A DNA stretch of 64,000 bases from Nocardioides okcheonensis. Its GTDB lineage: Bacteria; Actinomycetota; Actinomycetes; Propionibacteriales; Nocardioidaceae. Under the pieces are notes generated by a model that saw only the letters and a list, made by a program, of their open reading frames with translations, was not told where the DNA came from and searched no databases. The position numbers and the translations under genes are program-made. Position 1 is the stretch's first letter. Each line of letters starts with the position of its first letter. Shown here in pieces: positions 48,748 through 57,114 of the stretch. The stretch spans positions 3,720,001 to 3,784,000 of the forward strand of contig NZ_CP087710.1 of NCBI RefSeq assembly GCF_020991065.1. The letters are read 5' to 3'.

Positions 48748-49200
48748 TCAGGCCAGCAGCAGCACCACGTGCTGCGCGACGCAGGCCGGCTTGGCCTGGC
48801 CCTCGATCTCCACGGTGTGTTCGACGACGAGCTGCTTGCCCGCGGGCAGGTCGCGGACCTCGCCGAAGCGGACGTGCGAGCGCAGCCGGCTGTCGACCGG
48901 GACGGGGGAGGGGAAGCGCACCTTCTCCATCCCGTAGTTCAGCCGCGCGCCCGGCGTCTCGAGGCGGAACACCTGCGAGGCGAAGTGGGGCAGCAGGCTG
49001 AGGGTGAGGAAGCCGTGCGCGATCGTGGTGCCGAACGGGCCGGCCGCGGCGGCCTCGGCGTCGACGTGGATCCACTGGTGGTCCAGGGTGGCGTCGGCGA
49101 ACGCGTCGATGCGGGACTGGTCGACCGTGAGCCACTCGCTGGTGCCGATCTCCGACCCGGAGGCGGCCGCGACGTCCTCGAGCGTGGTGAAGGTGCGCAT
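48748..49200 (-). CDS. MaoC-like (R)-specific enoyl hydratase
   Basis: 150 residues from ATG 49200. Single hotdog domain with the hydratase-2 motif D-A-T-L-D-H-Q-W-I-H-V-D at about 38-49, containing the catalytic Asp/His pair, and G-T-T-I-A-H-G-F-L-T-L. It likely hydrates enoyl-CoA thioesters; the physiological substrate is unknown. A -10 box lies seven bases ahead of this ATG. It converges with deoA, 15 bases apart. Confidence 0.88.
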   Translation of the reverse strand: MRTFTTLEDVAAASGSEIGTSEWLTVDQSRIDAFADATLDHQWIHVDAEAAAAGPFGTTIAHGFLTLSLLPHFASQVFRLETPGARLNYGMEKVRFPSPVPVDSRLRSHVRFGEVRDLPAGKQLVVEHTVEIEGQAKPACVAQHVVLLLA

Positions 49201-49207
49201 GGGCACG

Positions 49208-49213
49208 AACATA
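49208..49213 (-). promoter_or_regulatory. -10 box of the MaoC-like gene
   Basis: On the minus strand TATGTT ends seven bases before ATG 49200, supporting a leaderless start there and not at the upstream ATG 49212. Confidence 0.5.
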
Positions 49214-49250
49214 GTGCGCGCCCGATGACGGGCACTGGTTGGATGTGCGG

Positions 49251-50327
49251 ATGAGCACTCCCACGCGCGACCAGGTGCTGGCCGCCCCCAAGGTCCTGCT
49301 GCACGACCACCTCGACGGCGGGCTGCGTCCGCAGACCATCGTGGAGCTCGCCGCCGAGATCGGCCACGAGCTCCCGGCTCCCGACGCGGAGTCGCTCGGT
49401 CGCTGGTTCACCGAGTCCGCCGACTCGGGCTCGCTGGTGCGCTACCTCGAGACCTTCGACCACACCGTGGCGGTGATGCAGCACGGCCCGGCGATCGCGC
49501 GGGTGGCCCGCGAGTGCGTCGAGGACCTCGCCGCCGACGGCGTGGTCTACGCCGAGGTGCGCTACGCGCCGGAGCAGCACGTGTCGGCCGGGATGACCCT
49601 CGACGAGGTCGTCGCCGCCGTCCAGGAGGGCTTCGACGCGGGCATGGCGGCGGCGGGCGGCCGGATCGTGGTGCGCCAGCTGCTGACCGCGATGCGCCAC
49701 CAGGCCCGCTCGATGGAGATCGCCGAGCTGGCGATCGCGTGGCGCGACCGCGGGGTCGCCGGCTTCGACATCGCCGGCGCGGAGGCGGGGTTCCCGCCCA
49801 CCCGCCACCTCGACGCCTTCGAGTACCTCCAGCGCGAGAACGCCCACTTCACCATCCACGCCGGCGAGGCCTTCGGGCTGCCGTCGATCTGGGAGGCGAT
49901 CCAGTGGTGCGGTGCCGACCGGCTCGGCCACGGCGTACGGATCATCGACGACATCACCGTGGGCGACGACGGCTCGGTCGAGCTCGGTCGGCTGGCGGCC
50001 TACGTCCGGGACAAGCGGATCCCGCTGGAGATGTGCCCCAGCTCCAACATCCAGACCGGCGCCGCCGAGTCGTTCGACCAGCACCCGATCGGGCTGCTGA
50101 CCAAGCTCCGGTTCCGGGTGACGGTCAACACCGACAACCGGCTGATGAGCGGCACGTCGATGACCCGGGAGATGTTCGGGCTGGTCGAGGCCTTCGACTA
50201 CACGCTCGAGGACCTGCGGTGGTTCACCATCAACGCGATGAAGTCGGCCTTCCTGCCCTTCGACGAGCGGCTGGCGATCATCGAGGACGTCATCAAGCCG
50301 GGCTACGCCGCGCTCAGCGGCGAGTAG
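49251..50327 (+). CDS. add: Adenosine deaminase
   Basis: 358 residues from ATG 49251. Deaminates adenosine and deoxyadenosine. Zinc ligands are in L-H-D-H-L-D-G-G (about residues 17-24), the catalytic H-A-G-E is at about 203, and the last motif reads N-T-D-N-R-L instead of the usual T-D-D-P; I believe this Asn is normal for actinobacterial enzymes but cannot check it. It overlaps the convergent kinase-like gene by 14 bases. Confidence 0.94.
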   Translation: MSTPTRDQVLAAPKVLLHDHLDGGLRPQTIVELAAEIGHELPAPDAESLGRWFTESADSGSLVRYLETFDHTVAVMQHGPAIARVARECVEDLAADGVVYAEVRYAPEQHVSAGMTLDEVVAAVQEGFDAGMAAAGGRIVVRQLLTAMRHQARSMEIAELAIAWRDRGVAGFDIAGAEAGFPPTRHLDAFEYLQRENAHFTIHAGEAFGLPSIWEAIQWCGADRLGHGVRIIDDITVGDDGSVELGRLAAYVRDKRIPLEMCPSSNIQTGAAESFDQHPIGLLTKLRFRVTVNTDNRLMSGTSMTREMFGLVEAFDYTLEDLRWFTINAMKSAFLPFDERLAIIEDVIKPGYAALSGE

Positions 50328-50931
50328 CCGAGGAACCGGCGGTCAGCTCGGCGTAGGCCTGGTCACCGGTCGCTCGGCGGCAGCCCGCGCGGAGGGCGTG
50401 GGCGACCACGCGCTGCTGGTCGCGCATGAGCGCCAGCCCGCGCCGGACGAGCACGAGCGGCGGCTTGCGGTGCTCGCGCAGGTCGCGGGTCAGGCGGCGC
50501 CAGAAGGTGACCGCCGGGTGCTGGGTGATGCAGTACGCCGCCGCCAGCATGCCCTCCTCACGGCACGCGGCCACCACGTCGGGCGCGAAGATCCCCTCCG
50601 CCACGAACCGGTCGGCACCCCCGAGGTCGACGGTGCGGGAGCCGCACCGGCCGTTCTGCGCGATCTCGTAGACGGGCACCTCGCTGCGACCGGTGGCGCA
50701 CAGCTCGCGCAGCGCCGCCAGCGCGTCGTCGCGGTGCCACGACGCCGGGTCGTCCCAGTCGACCAGGCCGGCGTTGGCGCCGTGGTCGATGCGGGGGAGG
50801 GTCGGGTCGTCGCCGTCCTTGTAGAAGTCGTCGAGGCGGAGGACCGGCAGGCCGAGCCGCTCGGCGAGGCGGGACTTCCCGGCGCCGCTCGGCCCGGCCA
50901 GGACGATCACCTGGGCTGTGCTCATGCTCAC
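50314..50931 (-). CDS. Uridine kinase-like P-loop protein
   Basis: 205 residues from GTG 50931, which has GAGGA nine bases upstream; ATG 50925 is two codons further in. Walker A G-P-S-G-A-G-K-S and L-R-L-D-D-F-Y-K-D are as in uridine kinase and related NMP kinases, with D-W-D-D-P-A-S-W later. The nearby nucleoside genes make a nucleoside substrate plausible. The C-terminal third (Arg-rich, R-R-L-T-R-D-L-R-E) is typical of the actinobacterial ATP-binding variants. Confidence 0.82.
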   Translation of the reverse strand: MSMSTAQVIVLAGPSGAGKSRLAERLGLPVLRLDDFYKDGDDPTLPRIDHGANAGLVDWDDPASWHRDDALAALRELCATGRSEVPVYEIAQNGRCGSRTVDLGGADRFVAEGIFAPDVVAACREEGMLAAAYCITQHPAVTFWRRLTRDLREHRKPPLVLVRRGLALMRDQQRVVAHALRAGCRRATGDQAYAELTAGSSATRR

Positions 50932-51019
50932 GTACTCATTTCCTCGTTCGCCCACGGGGGCTGTGGCCGAGGACTAGTCTCGCCCAGACCCCGGATCGAT
51001 GTTCTTGTGGGAGGACCTC

Positions 51020-52696
51020 ATGAGTCTGGACGACTCGACGACCGCGCCCGAAGGCGCGGACACCACCGGCGGTCGGCACCGGCCTGCCGGTCCCGGCGGC
51101 CGCACCCTGCTGCTGGGCGGCCTCGCCCTGCTGCTGGTCGTCGGCGTGGCCGGCTTCTTCGCGCTGGGCGGTGACAAGGGTGCCGAGGCCTCCGACTGCG
51201 TGTCCGAGAAGGTCACCCTGACGACTGCGCCCGTCATGGAGGACCTGGTCCACCAGGCCGTCAAGGACGTCAACGCCGACGAGCCGTGCATCGACATCGT
51301 CGTCACCGCCGGCACCGTCAAGGACGTGGTCGCGCTGCTGGCCGACCCCAACGCCGAGCTCCCCGAGATCTGGATCCCGGACAGCCCGACCTGGAAGGGC
51401 CAGCTCACCTCCGCCGGCTGGACCGGCACGCCGGTCGCCGAGGTGCTCGCCCAGACGCCCGTCGGCCTGGTCGGCGGCCCGGCCGCCAAGGCGCCCGCCT
51501 CGTGGGCCGCTGCGCTCGACGGGGGCTCGCTCGCGATGTCCGATCCGAGCGCGCAGGGTGCCTCCGCGCTCGCGCTGCTCGCGCCGTACGCCGAGATGAA
51601 GGCCACCGGTGAGACCGCCCTGACGATCGAGGAGAAGACCGTCCCGGTCGCGCAGACCTTCGGCGAGCGCGCCGTCGAGGGCGCCTCCACCGAGGCCGAC
51701 CTGTCGACGATCGCCGCGTCCAGCACCCAGCTCGTCCCGGCGACCGAGCAGGCCTACCTCGCGGCCCGCCGCAGCAACGACCAGCTCACCCTGGTGGCGC
51801 CCCAGACGGGCGTGCCGATGCTGCAGTACCCGCTGGTCGACGTGAACCGGGGCAACCTGGACGTGATGGCGTCCGGCGGTGACCTCTCGGCCCGGGTGGC
51901 CCGCGCGATCGGGCGCTGGTTCACCTCCGGCGCCGGCGTCGACGCCATCGCCGCCGCCGAGCTGCGCGGCCCCGACGGCGCCCCGCTGCCCAACGGCATC
52001 GGGCTCGGCGACTCCCGCGTGCTGGCGAAGGTGGCGCAGAAGACCACCGACGACACGCTGCGCCAGTGGCGCGTGCTCTCGGTCCCGTCCAGCATCCTCG
52101 CGGTGGTCGACCTCTCCGGGTCGATGAAGACCGCGATCGGCGACACGACCCGCATCCAGCTCGCGGTGCAGGCCTCGCAGGTGGCGCTCGACGCGTTCCC
52201 GGCCCAGGCCCGGATCGGCATCTGGGGCTTCTCGAAGAACCGCGGCGAGGGCGGGGTCTCCTACCAGGAGTACGCCACCCTCGACCGGCTCGACGCCGAC
52301 GCCGGCGCCGCCGGCACCCACGGCGAGGTGGTGCGCAAGGAGGCCGACGCCCTCGTCGGCCGGGTCCGCGGCGCGACCGGCCTGATGGACACCACCCTCG
52401 CGGCGTACAAGTACGCGCAGGAGAAGTGGGACCCGGCGTGGTTCAACTCCGTGGTGATCTTCACCGACGGCGCCAGCGACGACTCCAGCTCGCTGTCGCT
52501 GGAGTCGCTCGTCAACCAGCTCAAGTCGGTCCGCGACCCGGCCAAGCCGGTCAAGGTGATCATCATCGGCATCTCGCAGGACTCCGACACCGGTGAGCTC
52601 GACCAGATCGCCGCGGCGACCGGTGGTCAGAACTACCTGGTGAACAACCCCAACGAGATCCTCGGGGTGCTCGCCCAGGCGCTGCTCAACCGCTGA
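51020..52696 (+). CDS. Membrane-anchored VWA protein with solute-binding-like domain
   Basis: 558 residues from ATG 51020 behind GGGAGG. One transmembrane helix at about 32-52, then an extracytoplasmic region (about 65-320) resembling an ABC-type binding protein (E-I-W-I-P-D-S-P-T-W, S-D-P-S-A-Q-G), then a von Willebrand A domain from about 355 with intact metal site D-L-S-G-S-M-K and later F-T-D-G-A-S-D-D. It could display or sense a ligand at the cell surface; function unknown. A perfect terminator follows. Confidence 0.85.
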   Translation: MSLDDSTTAPEGADTTGGRHRPAGPGGRTLLLGGLALLLVVGVAGFFALGGDKGAEASDCVSEKVTLTTAPVMEDLVHQAVKDVNADEPCIDIVVTAGTVKDVVALLADPNAELPEIWIPDSPTWKGQLTSAGWTGTPVAEVLAQTPVGLVGGPAAKAPASWAAALDGGSLAMSDPSAQGASALALLAPYAEMKATGETALTIEEKTVPVAQTFGERAVEGASTEADLSTIAASSTQLVPATEQAYLAARRSNDQLTLVAPQTGVPMLQYPLVDVNRGNLDVMASGGDLSARVARAIGRWFTSGAGVDAIAAAELRGPDGAPLPNGIGLGDSRVLAKVAQKTTDDTLRQWRVLSVPSSILAVVDLSGSMKTAIGDTTRIQLAVQASQVALDAFPAQARIGIWGFSKNRGEGGVSYQEYATLDRLDADAGAAGTHGEVVRKEADALVGRVRGATGLMDTTLAAYKYAQEKWDPAWFNSVVIFTDGASDDSSSLSLESLVNQLKSVRDPAKPVKVIIIGISQDSDTGELDQIAAATGGQNYLVNNPNEILGVLAQALLNR

Positions 52697-52704
52697 CCCG
52701 GCAC

Positions 52705-52745
52705 ACGACGAAGGCCCCCACGCATCGCGTGGGGGCCTTCGTCGT
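52705..52745 (+). terminator. Strong hairpin terminator after VWA gene
   Basis: A perfect 19-bp stem (52705-52723 with 52727-52745) with loop ATC, eight bases after the stop. Confidence 0.85.
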
Positions 52746-52772
52746 GCTCGGGGCCTGCTGTTGGCCGGGGTG

Positions 52773-53477
52773 TCACGCCACAGGGGGCGTGCAGGCGCGG
52801 CCGACCACGTCCACCCACAGCTCTGGGTGGGTCGCCCAGAAGTCGTGGGGAGCGTCCGGCACGACGGAGAAGCGCCCGTTCGGCAGCAGTTCCGCGAGCT
52901 GCTGCAGCGGCCATGACGGACGTACGTCGGCTCCGGCTGCGACGAGGTTGACCGGCACCGTGCAGTCGGCCAGCCGCCGCCACAGGTCTGGCCGATGGAT
53001 CCAGTCGGTGAAGGACGCGCTGAGCGAGCTCCACACGTCAGCGGCGACCTCAATCGGCACGTCCGGCTCGAGGGGCGCACCGGCCTCGTACGCCTCCGAC
53101 CACGTGCGGTCGCGCTGCGGCCCGCGTCCCGCGATGCCGATGACCCGGGCGATCGACTCCGGGTGGTCCAGCGCGTAGCGGACCGCGAGGTCACTGCCCC
53201 ACGAATGCCCGAGCACGGTCCACGTCTCGACACCAGCCTCGCGACGTACGGCCTCGAGGTCGGCGATCGCACGCTGCATGTCGTGGGCGCCGCCCCCGGA
53301 CCGACCGACGCCGCGCGGTTCGGGGAACCAGCACCGGTGACCCGGCACGGCCAGCTCGTCCCGCTCGAGGTACTGGACACAGCCCGGGCCGCCTGTCAGC
53401 ACGACCACGTCGGGCCCGCTGCCCGTCACCCCGACGTGCAGGACGACACCGTCCACGTCCACCCACCGTGACTCCAC
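52773..53477 (-). CDS. Alpha/beta hydrolase (proline iminopeptidase-like)
   Basis: 234 residues. Oxyanion region V-V-V-L-T-G-G-P-G, nucleophile elbow L-G-H-S-W-G-S and a likely catalytic His in P-D-A-P-H-D-F-W. The TGGPG and GHSWGS pair resembles proline iminopeptidases and related small-molecule hydrolases; the protein is shorter than most (about 300), with a reduced cap region. Cytoplasmic. Nothing in the neighbours shows its substrate. Confidence 0.85.
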   Translation of the reverse strand: MESRWVDVDGVVLHVGVTGSGPDVVVLTGGPGCVQYLERDELAVPGHRCWFPEPRGVGRSGGGAHDMQRAIADLEAVRREAGVETWTVLGHSWGSDLAVRYALDHPESIARVIGIAGRGPQRDRTWSEAYEAGAPLEPDVPIEVAADVWSSLSASFTDWIHRPDLWRRLADCTVPVNLVAAGADVRPSWPLQQLAELLPNGRFSVVPDAPHDFWATHPELWVDVVGRACTPPVA

Positions 53478-53505
53478 CGCGCGAGGCTACCGACCCCCGC
53501 GCCAC

Positions 53506-53689
53506 GTAGGCAGCTCGGCGGTCGACCGTCGAGGTCCACGCTCGATGTGCGACCGGCGCCGTCGAACTGCCTACTTCCGTCGGTCCAGGGGCGTGGGACG
53601 CGCGTGCCGACACCATGAAGGCAGTTCGGGGCAGGACCGGTGGTTCCCACGCTCCGCTCCGCTCTGACGACTGCGAACTGCCTGCATGG
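53506..53689. repeat. Two tandem inverted-repeat units (GGCAGTTCG/CGAACTGCC)
   Basis: Unit 1: GTAGGCAGCTCGG (53506-53518) with CGAACTGCCTAC (53563-53574). Unit 2: CCATGAAGGCAGTTCG (53613-53628) with CGAACTGCCTGCATGG (53674-53689), 15 of 16 paired. Spacers are 44-45 bases. They fill most of the 279-base gap between the hydrolase and the half-length dehydrogenase gene, which has no coding signal. Confidence 0.75.
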
Positions 53690-53710
53690 TGCGCGGGTGA
53701 CGCAGCAGAA

Positions 53711-53736
53711 GGCCCCCGGAGATCACTCCGGGGGCC
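53711..53736 (-). terminator. Hairpin terminator of deoC operon
   Basis: Perfect 10-bp stem GGCCCCCGGA/TCCGGGGGCC with six-base loop, 20 bases beyond the stop of the last gene of the deoC operon. Confidence 0.75.
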
Positions 53737-53756
53737 GTCGCTGGCGGTGAGGCGTC

Positions 53757-54617
53757 TCAGACGCCGATCGGGTGCCAGATCGTCTTGGTCTCCTGGAACC
53801 GCGTCATCCGGTCGAGGCCGGGCTCGGCGAGCCAGTCGGTGTCGGGCTCGGGGCGGCGCACGCGCTTGAGGTTGTCGGCCGCCGCCACCTCGAGGTCGGT
53901 GGCGAGCGCCTCGTCCTCCACGCCGGTCAGGTCGATGCCGTTGACGTCCATGTGGGAGGCCAGCCAGGGCGCGATCTCGGCCTGCGAGCCGGTGAGCACG
54001 TTGACGACGCCGCCGGGCAGGTCGCTGGTGGCCATCACCTCGCCGAGCGTGACGGCGGTGAGCGGGTGCGGCTCGCTCGCGACCACGACGACGGTGTTGC
54101 CGGTGACGATGAGCGGCGCGACGACGCTGACCAGCCCCAGGAGCGGGCTGCGGGGCGCGACCACGGCGATCACGCCGCTGGGCTCGGGCGTCGACAGGTT
54201 GAAGTACGGCCCGGCGACCGGGTTGGCGTTGCCGACGACCTGGGTGAGCTTGTCGGCCCACCCGGCGTACCAGACCAGACGGTCGATCGCGGCGTCGACG
54301 GCGGCGCGGGCCTTCGCGGGCGAGATGCCCTCGGCGGCGCGCAGCTCGGCCTCGAACTGCTCGCGGCGGCCCTCCAGCACCTCGGCGATGCGGTAGACGA
54401 CCTGCGCGCGGTTGTAGGCGGTCCGCCCCGACCAGCCGCCGAACGCGGCGCGGGCGGCGACGACGGCGTCGCGGGCATCCTTGCGGGAGGCCTGGGAGGC
54501 GTTGGCCATCAGGCGGCCCTTGGCGTCGTTCACGATGTAGGACCGTCCGGACTCGGAGCGGGGGAACTGCCCGCCGATGTAGAGCTTGTACGTCTTGCGC
54601 ACGTCGATGCGGCTCAC
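53757..54617 (-). CDS. Half-length aldehyde dehydrogenase-like protein
   Basis: 286 residues from GTG 54617, overlapping the full-length dehydrogenase stop. The first 230 residues follow the ALDH cofactor-binding half (Y-I-G-G-Q-F, W-Y-A-G-W-A-D-K, G-V-I-A-V-V-A-P, L-P-G-G-V-V-N-V-L-T-G). The usual E-L-G-G and catalytic Cys regions are missing; after G-I-D-L-T-G-V-E-D the protein goes into a short unrelated end (F-Q-E-T-K-T-I-W-H-P-I-G-V). It has no frameshift and normal composition, so it looks like a kept subunit or regulator, not debris. Third gene of deoC - ALDH - half ALDH. Confidence 0.8.
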   Translation of the reverse strand: MSRIDVRKTYKLYIGGQFPRSESGRSYIVNDAKGRLMANASQASRKDARDAVVAARAAFGGWSGRTAYNRAQVVYRIAEVLEGRREQFEAELRAAEGISPAKARAAVDAAIDRLVWYAGWADKLTQVVGNANPVAGPYFNLSTPEPSGVIAVVAPRSPLLGLVSVVAPLIVTGNTVVVVASEPHPLTAVTLGEVMATSDLPGGVVNVLTGSQAEIAPWLASHMDVNGIDLTGVEDEALATDLEVAAADNLKRVRRPEPDTDWLAEPGLDRMTRFQETKTIWHPIGV

Positions 54618-56053
54618 GCGTCCGCTCCCTTCAGGTAGGCCTCGAGACCGTGGCGGCCACCCTCGCGGCCGTAGCCGGACTCCTTGTAGCCGCCGAACGG
54701 CGAGGTCGGGTCGAACTTGTTGAACGTGTTGGCCCACACCACGCCGGCGCGCAGCCGGTTGGCCATGGAGAGGATCCGCGAGCCCTTGTCGGTCCACACG
54801 CCGGCCGACAGGCCGAACGGGGTGTTGTTGGCCTTCTCGACCGCCTCGGAGGGCGTGCGGAAGGTCAGCACGGACAGGACCGGGCCGAAGATCTCCTCGC
54901 GGGCGATCCGGTGGGCCTGCGAGACGCCGGTGAAGACGGTCGGGGCGAACCAGTAGCCGTTGGCGGGCAGGTCGCACGGGGCCGACCAGCGCTCGGCGCC
55001 CTCGGCCTCGCCGATGTCGGACAGCTCGCGGATCTTGGCGAGCTGCTCGGCGGAGTTGATCGCGCCGACGTCGGTGTTCTTGTCGAGCGGGTCGCCCACG
55101 CGCAGCGTCGCCATGCGGCGCTTGAGCCGCTCCATGACCTCGTCGGCCACGGACTCCTGCACGAGCAGGCGCGAGCCGGCGCAGCACACGTGGCCCTGGT
55201 TGAAGAAGATGCCGTTGACGATGCCCTCGACGGCCTGGTCGAGCGGGGCGTCGTCGAAGACGATGTTGGCAGCCTTGCCGCCGAGCTCGAGGGTGACCTT
55301 CTTCTCGGTGCCGGCGACGGCACGCGCGATGGCCTTGCCGACCTCGGTCGAGCCGGTGAACGCGACCTTGTCGACGTCGGGGTGCGCCACGATCGCGCGG
55401 CCGGTGTCGCCGGCGCCGGTGACGATGTTGACGACGCCCGGCGGGAGGTCGGCCTGCTGGCAGATCTCCGCGAACAGCAGCGCGGTCAGCGGGGTGGTCT
55501 CGGCCGGCTTCAGCACGACGGTGTTGCCGCACGCGAGGGCCGGGGCGATCTTCCACGCCAGCATCAGCAGCGGGAAGTTCCACGGGATGACCTGGCCGGC
55601 CACGCCGAGCGGGGTGGAGCCGTAGCCGGAGTACTCCAGCTTGTCGGCCCAGCCGGCGTAGTAGAAGAAGTGGGCGGCGACGACGGGGATGTCGACGTCG
55701 CGCGACTCCTTGATCGGCTTGCCGTTGTCGATCGACTCCAGGACGGCGAGCTCGCGGCCGCGCTCCTGGATGATCCGGGCGATCCGGTAGAGGTACTTGG
55801 CGCGCTCGGCGCCCGACATCCGCGACCAGACACGGGTGTACGCGCGACGGGCGGCCTTCACGGCCTCGTCGACGTCGGCGTCGGTGGCCTCGGCGACCTC
55901 GGCCAGGACCTCCTCGGTGGCGGGGTTGACGGTCTTGAACGCCTTGCCGTGGCCGTCGACGAACTCGCCGTTGATGAACAGGCCGTAGGACGGCTTGATG
56001 TCGACGACGGCGCGCGACTCGGGGGCGGGGGCGTACTCGAAGGGGGTGCTCAT
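54614..56053 (-). CDS. Aldehyde dehydrogenase
   Basis: 479 residues. Full ALDH fold: V-I-P-W-N-F-P-L-L-M, K-P-A-E-T-T-P, F-T-G-S-T-E-V-G, catalytic Glu in L-E-L-G-G-K and nucleophile in G-H-V-C-C-A-G-S, E-E-I-F-G-P-V near the end. Lying five bases after deoC, it probably oxidises the acetaldehyde released by DeoC to acetate, which is inference. Whether CoA is used cannot be read directly. Confidence 0.94.
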   Translation of the reverse strand: MSTPFEYAPAPESRAVVDIKPSYGLFINGEFVDGHGKAFKTVNPATEEVLAEVAEATDADVDEAVKAARRAYTRVWSRMSGAERAKYLYRIARIIQERGRELAVLESIDNGKPIKESRDVDIPVVAAHFFYYAGWADKLEYSGYGSTPLGVAGQVIPWNFPLLMLAWKIAPALACGNTVVLKPAETTPLTALLFAEICQQADLPPGVVNIVTGAGDTGRAIVAHPDVDKVAFTGSTEVGKAIARAVAGTEKKVTLELGGKAANIVFDDAPLDQAVEGIVNGIFFNQGHVCCAGSRLLVQESVADEVMERLKRRMATLRVGDPLDKNTDVGAINSAEQLAKIRELSDIGEAEGAERWSAPCDLPANGYWFAPTVFTGVSQAHRIAREEIFGPVLSVLTFRTPSEAVEKANNTPFGLSAGVWTDKGSRILSMANRLRAGVVWANTFNKFDPTSPFGGYKESGYGREGGRHGLEAYLKGADA

Positions 56054-56058
56054 CGGCC

Positions 56059-57036
56059 TCAGTCCAGCGTGAAGTAGTCGGGACCGGAGTAGCGACCGGT
56101 CGTCATCTTGGTGCGCTGCATCAGCAGGTCGTTGAGCAGCGTGGAGGCGCCGAAGCGGAACCAGTCGGGGTCGAGCCAGTCCTGCCCGGCGACCTCGTTG
56201 ACCATCACGAGGTACTTGATGGCGTCCTTGGTGGTCTTGATGCCACCGGCGGGCTTCACGCCGACCATCTGGCCGGTCTGCTCGCGGAAGTCGCGGACCG
56301 CCTCGAGCATGATCAGGGTCACCGGGAGGGTGGCGGCGGGCTGCACCTTGCCGGTGGAGGTCTTGATGAAGTGGCCGCCGGCCATCATCGCCAGCCAGCT
56401 CGCGCGGCGGACGTTGTCGTAGGTCTGGAGCTCGCCGGTCTCGAAGATCACCTTGAGGTGCGCGTCGCCACAGGCCTCCTTGACCTGGGCGATCTCCTCG
56501 AAGACCTCGAGGTAGCGGCCAGAGAGGAAGGCGCCACGGTCGATGACCATGTCGATCTCGTCGGCGCCGGCCTCGACGGCGTCGCGGGTGTCGGCGAGCT
56601 TGATGTCCATCGCCGCCCGACCGCTCGGGAACGCCGTCGCGACGGCCGCGACGTGGACGCCGCTGTCGCCGAGGGTCTGCTTGGCGGTGGCGACCAGGTC
56701 GGGGTAGACGCAGACCGCCGCGGTGGCCGGGCAGGTCGGGTCGGCGGGGTCGGGACGCATCGCCTTCGAGGCGAGCGCGCGGACCTTGCCGTGCGTGTCC
56801 TGGCCCTCGAGCGTGGTCAGGTCGACCATGCGGATGGCCAGGTCGATGGCGTACGCCTTCGCCGTGGTCTTGATGGAACGGGTGGCCAGACCGGCGGCGC
56901 GGGCCTCGCACCCGACCTGGTCGACCCCCGGGAGGCCGTGGAGGAAGCGGCGGAGCGAGGAGTCGGACCGCACGATGTCGTCGAAGGCACCGTGGGTCGA
57001 GGGGGCGCTCGCCGTTGAGCTGGGAGTGGGTGTCAC
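56059..57036 (-). CDS. deoC: Deoxyribose-phosphate aldolase
   Basis: 325 residues from GTG 57036. Cleaves 2-deoxyribose-5-phosphate to glyceraldehyde-3-phosphate and acetaldehyde. The Schiff-base Lys is in F-I-K-T-S-T-G-K and a second conserved Lys in V-K-P-A-G-G-I-K; the D-E-I-D-M-V-I-D segment is present. Longer than the 220-residue E. coli-like short form in Mycobacterium, with about 50 more residues on each side, as in the long DeoC group. First gene of the operon. Confidence 0.95.
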   Translation of the reverse strand: MTPTPSSTASAPSTHGAFDDIVRSDSSLRRFLHGLPGVDQVGCEARAAGLATRSIKTTAKAYAIDLAIRMVDLTTLEGQDTHGKVRALASKAMRPDPADPTCPATAAVCVYPDLVATAKQTLGDSGVHVAAVATAFPSGRAAMDIKLADTRDAVEAGADEIDMVIDRGAFLSGRYLEVFEEIAQVKEACGDAHLKVIFETGELQTYDNVRRASWLAMMAGGHFIKTSTGKVQPAATLPVTLIMLEAVRDFREQTGQMVGVKPAGGIKTTKDAIKYLVMVNEVAGQDWLDPDWFRFGASTLLNDLLMQRTKMTTGRYSGPDYFTLD

Positions 57037-57042
57037 CGACCC

Positions 57043-57048
57043 AGCATA
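57043..57048 (-). promoter_or_regulatory. -10 box of deoC (leaderless)
   Basis: On the minus strand TATGCT ends six bases before GTG 57036, so the operon transcript is probably leaderless. Confidence 0.5.
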
Positions 57049-57114
57049 GAGTTGGCCGCGAACGGCCCGACAATCCGCGGAGGGCCAAGGTCTGCCCAAA
57101 TCGGAGGCTCTTCC

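Noticed and set aside
46861..49411. Long minus-strand open frame opposite cdd, deoA and the MaoC-like gene
   Set aside because: Antisense composition; cdd and deoA motifs on the plus strand are complete.
50943..53380. 814-codon minus-strand frame opposite the VWA gene
   Set aside because: Low-complexity antisense of the VWA gene, with no membrane or domain logic; the VWA metal site is intact on the plus strand.
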